Source: Inia geoffrensis (Eukaryota; Chordata; Mammalia; Artiodactyla; Iniidae). Taken from it: a stretch of 64,000 nucleotides of DNA. Below the pieces are notes generated by a model, which saw only the letters and a list, made by a program, of their open reading frames with translations, had not been told where the DNA came from and made no database searches. This document shows positions 59,525 to 64,000 of this stretch, in pieces; the first letter of the stretch is position 1; every line of letters begins with the position of its first letter. Where the stretch lies: assembly GCA_036417435.1 (NCBI GenBank), contig CM070900.1, positions 119,304,315 through 119,368,314 of the forward strand, written 5' to 3'. Position numbers and translations under genes: made by a program.

Positions 59525-61369
59525 GTCTAAGGACTATTCTCTATGCCCTAGGGAATATCACCTAAGTACTCTCCTTGACTCATCTACTCATCTACATATT
59601 AGTTGTGACAGTGTTGCTGCTCTTTGAATGCTACAGGAATCATTGTAGGGGGTATGACGTTTATCTAAGCAAAAGTTTTGGGTTCTGGCCCTTTTGTGGT
59701 ATGATAACTCATGGTCATCCTGACATTTTCCCAAAGGCCAAAGCTCTCCCTTGCTGAGTTTCACACCTGGGAACTATTTGTTTTCTGCTGTCATTTTCTA
59801 GCTACAGATGTCAATGTCAACATTGCTGAAAATTGACATTGCCTCAAGAAAACACTCAAATCATTTCTGGTTGAAAGGAGACTATGTCTGCTAAAACTGT
59901 CTCTGCATCACTTGTCTATGAGAATTGCTGATAGGATTATTTTTCATTTGTACCCCTGGCAAAAATAACTCTTCTACATCTTAAATGTCCTTTGAAGTCA
60001 GTAGTAAACATAAATAGAGTGCCAAAAGAAATTATATTGTAATCTTTTATAATGTACTTAATAGTATACTTTGTTACGGCTCTAAAAAAAAGACTTTACA
60101 GAAAGATGAATGGTACAAAATGTGTTCTGAAATGCTGAGTGAGAAACACATTAAACATCTCTTTGGCTGTAGTAACATTTTTATAGTGCTATATTTAAGA
60201 ATTTTTAAAAACTGGATTTTCTTTTGATTTATGTCTCTTGATAAATAAGTCAGTAAGATGATTTCTGTTTAGTTTATTAACAGATAGTGTTTCTACCTCT
60301 GGATATGATTTCCTTCTCTTTCTTCTTTTAATAAGAATGCTTTGAAAGTTATACTTCCTACTCTTCATTTCTTTATTCCCTATCTCAATATATTAAAAAT
60401 GAGTTTATCACAAGGGAAGGAATTTCTAGCACATTATTCCTAGGATTGATGAGTACATTTGCAGACCCAGGTAAAGGAATCAACAGAGAAAAAAAAATTT
60501 AAACTAAAGTTAAAGAAGGGCAATTGAAGAAAGACTTGTGTCAAGTTGTAAGAAGACTCAAGCATGAACATAGCTAGAAAGCTCAGTCTTATTAAAGAAA
60601 GATGCTTAATATTAGGCGACAGATATAAAATAACAGCAGCAAGGGAGAACAGAAATTTTGGCAAAGAAGAAACGATGGTCAAGGAAGTTAATATAATTTT
60701 TCTCTAATTTCTCAATGAATTAACTGAAGATATTGACTGTGGTTGAGGTAATCTATGGGGTTAAGGTTGTGGACTAGAGCTTATTAATTTTAATGAAACT
60801 GTGTAATGAAATTCATGTGAATAAAATAATAACTGAACATGGGTCAAGTTATAATTCATTGGAGAAATTTTGAAGTTTTGTTAGAGACAGACAATAGGGC
60901 TATATACCTTACACCAAGGATCATACAAGTCTGCAAGTTGGGATGAAGAAATAAGACATTGATGGTTACCCAGACAGAGGGCTAAGGAAGTGGGGAAGAG
61001 AATTCAATGAGAAAGTAAAGCAATCATTAATTTTAGTAATTAACATATTATAATTTTTTTTTTTTTTACTAATTTAAATAACCAAAGTATTTTCCAAAGA
61101 AGTTTTGGTAAAGTTTTGTCAAATTTATCTGGCCCCTTCTTTAGAATCTAATTAAGTTGTGGAATATGAACATGTGTACTGTATTTATGATTAAGTACTC
61201 AAATAAATTTTTCTCTTTTCTATACATGCCAATACTTATTACTTTATCCATTACCAACTTCCCTGATTGTATATATTTTAATTATGAAAATGCCTGTATA
61301 TGAATTAATAGTTTTATATTTGTGTGCTAGTGAGTGAGACTATGTGATCTAAATGGTTTTCTCACTTCA
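58366..61369. other. No recognisable gene apart from simple repeats
   Basis: AT-rich DNA with a CA microsatellite (59475-59521) and a T run (61051-61069). Frames of 60-80 codons have no motifs. Confidence 0.55.
59475..59521. repeat. (CA)n microsatellite
   Basis: About 23 perfect CA units, the longest dinucleotide tract of this kind in the window. A 74-codon frame at 59341-59565 translates it as Thr-His repeats and is not called. Confidence 0.95.
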
Positions 61370-62654
61370 AAACAACTAGAGTCGGGATAAATCCAACTTT
61401 TAATGCATTGCTGGACTCAAAGAGAGTAAAGAAAAATTATCCAAAACACACCCACAGATAAGATGATCTGAGATGCCTACAAAGAAAGATCCCAAACTCA
61501 CTTCCTCCCACAGACACACAGAATCTACAGCTACACATGAGACAACTTTGAAAAAGACCTGAAAACTAGGCAATCAGCTACTTTACATCAGAAAAAGAGA
61601 AAAGGGCCATGTTGAGATAGGTAGGAGAGGCTGAGACAGGGTCTTATCAAAGCCCCACCACCAGCAGAATGATTCTCAATGAATCATGAGGGATCTCACC
61701 ACCTGGAACTTCTCCCAGTCCCCTAAACTCTTAAGACCTGCAAAGGAGAGATGAGCCCCTAAAACATCTGCTTTGAAAATCATCAGGTTTTATATCCATG
61801 AGACCCAAAAGACTGTAGTGAACTGGGAAGCACATCTGAAAGTATCTCTTTGAGGGGAGCTCTTACATGTCACTGGTGTCCCAATCTTTACATGTGATGC
61901 CCGTGTGATGTCCACACAGTGGACACTCCTTGACTGCCTGGTTTTGGTGGCCTGGGGGGGCTTGTGGTAGAGGGACCAATGGAATGACAATCAGAGAGAC
62001 AGATTTTGGGAGGCTATCACTCCCAGGGTACTGCACAGACAGCAGTCTTAAGCATAGCCACAGTCTTTCTGTGAAACCGGCCTACTTACTTGTCCTGAAG
62101 CTTTAGGCTGAGGGGCAGGCTTCAGGTTTGCCACACATCTGGAGTGTACAGCGGTTCTCTCAGGGAACATAGGCCAGGGGATGTCCTCTTTATGCTCTCT
62201 CTCTGCCTTGCTACAGCTTGCTGATACCTCCCATAAAGGAGCTTATACACTTGTCTGGAGCTCCAATTTTTGCAGCTGCTATCCAGAGGACACTTTCAGA
62301 TAGCCTGGTCTGGATGCCAGCAGGGTTTACAATTGCAGTCTCACAGGACAGTTTATATCTGCATACATGAAAAGCTGCTGCCCGAGGGTCTGACTTCCAA
62401 GTGGCCTGAAACTAGGTGCAGACAGAAATCCCTCCCTTTGGAACACTGATAGGTTTTGACATGCCTTCCACAAATGGGACATGTTAAAAATAAATCAGGT
62501 TCCTTTTAAAGTCACAAAGGTTCAGGTGATAACCAAGAGCTAGGGCAAGGTTTAAGGATAAGTTTCTCCTTCTACACAAGGCTACTTCTCCAAGCCTGGG
62601 AGAGGCAGATGTTTCACCTAATGCATAGAAAGAAATATGCAGAGTCAAGCAAAA

Positions 62655-63755
62655 TGAGGAAACAGAGGTATATGTTCCAAATGAAAGAACAAGATAAAAA
62701 ACCTCGGCGGGTGGGAAACCTTACTAAAATGAAGATAAGTAATATACCTGATAAAGAGTTCAAAGTAATGGTCATAAATATGCTTACTTAGCTGGGGAGA
62801 AGAACAGATGAACACAGTGAGAACTTCAACAAAGAAGTGGAAAATAAAAGAAAGTACCAAATGGAAGTCACAGAGCTGAAGAATGCAATAACTGAACTGG
62901 AAAATACACTAGAGTGGTTTAAGAGCAGAGACTAGATGAATCAGAAGAAAGGATCAATCAACTTGAAGCAAGGCAATGGAACTTAACAAATCAGAGCAGC
63001 AAAAAGAAAAAAAGAAGAAAAATGAGTAAACTAGCTTAGTTTAAGGGACTTATGGGACAGCATTGAACAGACTAACATTTGTCTCATAGGGTTCCTAGAA
63101 GAAAAGAGAAAGGGACAGAAATCTTATTTGAAGATATAGTGGCTGGAAACCTCCCTAACCTGGGGAGGTAAATGGACAACCAGATCCAGGAAACCCAGAG
63201 AGTTCCAAAGAGTCCTTCACCAAGACACATCATAATTAAAATGTCAAAACTTAAAGACAGGGTTTCCCTGGTGGCGCAGTGGTTGACAGTCTGCCTGCCG
63301 ATGCAGGGGACGTGGGTTCGTGCCCCGGTCCAGGAAGATCCCACGTGCCGCAGAGCAGCTGGACCTGTGAGCCATGGCTGCTGAGCCTGTGCGTCCGGGG
63401 CCTGTGCTCCGCAACGGGAGAGGCCACAGCAGTGAGAGGCCCACGTACCGCAAAAAAAAATTTAAGGACAAGGAGAGAATACTAAAAGCAACAAAAGAAG
63501 AACAACTTGTGTACAGGGAAACTCCCACAAAACTAGCAGCAGATGTTTCAGAAAAAACTTTGCAGGCCAAAAGGGATTGGCATGATATTGTCACAGTGCT
63601 GAAAGGAAAAAAAGAAAACTCCAAACAAGAATACTCTGCCTAGCAGTTATGATTAAGAATTGAAGAAGATATAGAGTTTTCCAGACAAGCAAAATCTAAA
63701 GGAGTTAATCACCACTAAACTGGCCTTGCAGAAAACACTAAAGGGACTTCTTTAA
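62655..63755 (+). pseudogene. Old L1 ORF1 remnant
   Basis: Starts MRKQRYMFQMKEQDKKPRRV and proceeds to ISNIPDKEFKVMVINML before a stop (62791). A broken coiled-coil region follows, then the RNA recognition motif neighbourhood and TQRVPKSPSPRHIIIKMSKL at 63187-63258. After the SINE the C-terminal domain reads LKATKEEQLVYRETPTKLAA and SEKTLQAKRDWHDIVTVLKG (63478-63610). The order is exactly that of L1 ORF1p. Several stops and frameshifts inactivate it. Confidence 0.8.
63248..63471 (+). mobile_element. CHR-family SINE (plus) in old L1 ORF1
   Basis: The head GGTTTCCCTGGTGGCGCAGTGG at 63261, a B box GGTTCGTGCCC, the body and an A tail ending about 63460. The flanks AACTTAAAGACA (63248-63259) and AATTTAAGGACA (63459-63470) are a duplication with two differences. 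CpG sites are well kept. Confidence 0.93.
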
Positions 63756-63924
63756 GCTGAAAAGTATGGGTACTAATTAATAAGGAAAAAACATGTTGAA
63801 GGACAAAAACTATGAAAGTATAAAAAAATATGAAAGTATAAAGGTAAATATATAGCAAAGGTAGTGGATTAATAACATATAAAACTAGTATGAAAATTAA
63901 AAGACAAAAGTAATAAAATTAACT

Positions 63925-64000
63925 CTTGAACCAACCTCTGCTGGCTTCAAACTGTTCTTCTGTAGCTTCCTCACCTCTCTCAGCCTTCATAGAATTAAAG
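63925..64000 (-). pseudogene. Tigger (pogo) transposase fragment, cut by the window edge
   Basis: The minus strand is open for MKAERGEEATEEQFEASRGW and then FK, matching the CENP-B-like helix-turn-helix (DNA-binding) part of Tigger transposases (KAERGEEAAEEKFEASRGWF-type). Tigger moves by cut-and-paste with TA duplications. More of the element should lie beyond 64000. Confidence 0.75.

Larger units (their letters stand above)
61370..63924 (+). mobile_element. Old L1 (plus): 5' UTR and ORF1, with SINE
   Basis: 61370-62650 reads like an old L1 5' UTR ('gagtcgggataaatccaac', 'ccacacagtggacactcc', 'ttggaacactgataggttttgacatgcc'). ORF1 follows and then an ORF1-ORF2 spacer ('aggtagtggattaataacatataaaactagtatgaaaattaaaagacaaaag'). 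The element stops where a Tigger sequence begins at about 63925. Ends are approximate. Confidence 0.65.

Overview
The window looks like a stretch of a cetacean (whale or dolphin) nuclear genome with no recognisable cellular gene. The main evidence is six or so copies of a roughly 200-base tRNA-derived SINE with the head GGGCTTCCCTGGTGGYGCAGTGG and a GGTTCGTGCCC B box. This is the CHR family known from Cetacea and hippos. There are also several copies of an L1 whose 3' UTR and 5' UTR match one another closely. AT content is high, open frames outside transposons are short, and the longer frames are either L1 ORF1/ORF2 remnants or their antisense shadows. No rRNA gene, functional tRNA gene, CRISPR array or bacterial-type operon was seen.

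Layout. 1-8235 is AT-rich intergenic or intronic DNA with an old MIR, two CHR SINEs (3850-4066 minus, 6608-6820 plus) and an old L1 3' fragment. 8236-10485 is a 5'-truncated cetacean L1 on the plus strand carrying a nested CHR SINE. 10486-17032 is mostly unique DNA with L2, MIR, an old L1, a 74-bp mariner-type MITE (13089-13162) and a CHR SINE. 17047-23536 and 23964-31327 are two independent, essentially full-length L1 insertions on the minus strand, each with its own target-site duplication and only about 400 bases apart. The first seems to carry about 225 bases of extra 3' sequence inside its duplication (a candidate 3' transduction) and has lost its reverse transcriptase core. The second has a CHR SINE in ORF1.

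31341-41280 is mixed unique DNA, three LTR-like segments, old L1 fragments and dinucleotide repeats. 41616-46205 is a third minus-strand L1 with an intact 5' end but no 3' half, and a longer CHR-type SINE inside ORF1. 47410-56450 is a layered nest: an ancient L1 is interrupted by a Tigger-like MITE and by a younger L1 with a near-perfect 20-base duplication, and that younger L1 holds a fragment of the youngest L1 family. 56450-61370 has an LTR-like segment, a curious 35-base direct repeat, an L2 and a CA repeat. 61370-63924 is an old plus-strand L1 5' UTR and ORF1 with a CHR SINE, and the last 76 bases encode a piece of Tigger transposase on the minus strand.

The genes do not act together as a pathway. 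The biology here is the history of autonomous L1 elements supplying machinery for CHR SINEs, and the order of insertion can be read from nesting. Family names are from memory of consensus sequences and were not checked by a search. The boundaries of old elements are approximate. I found no convincing new biological system; the strongest leads are the candidate L1 3' transduction and the change at the L1 promoter start.
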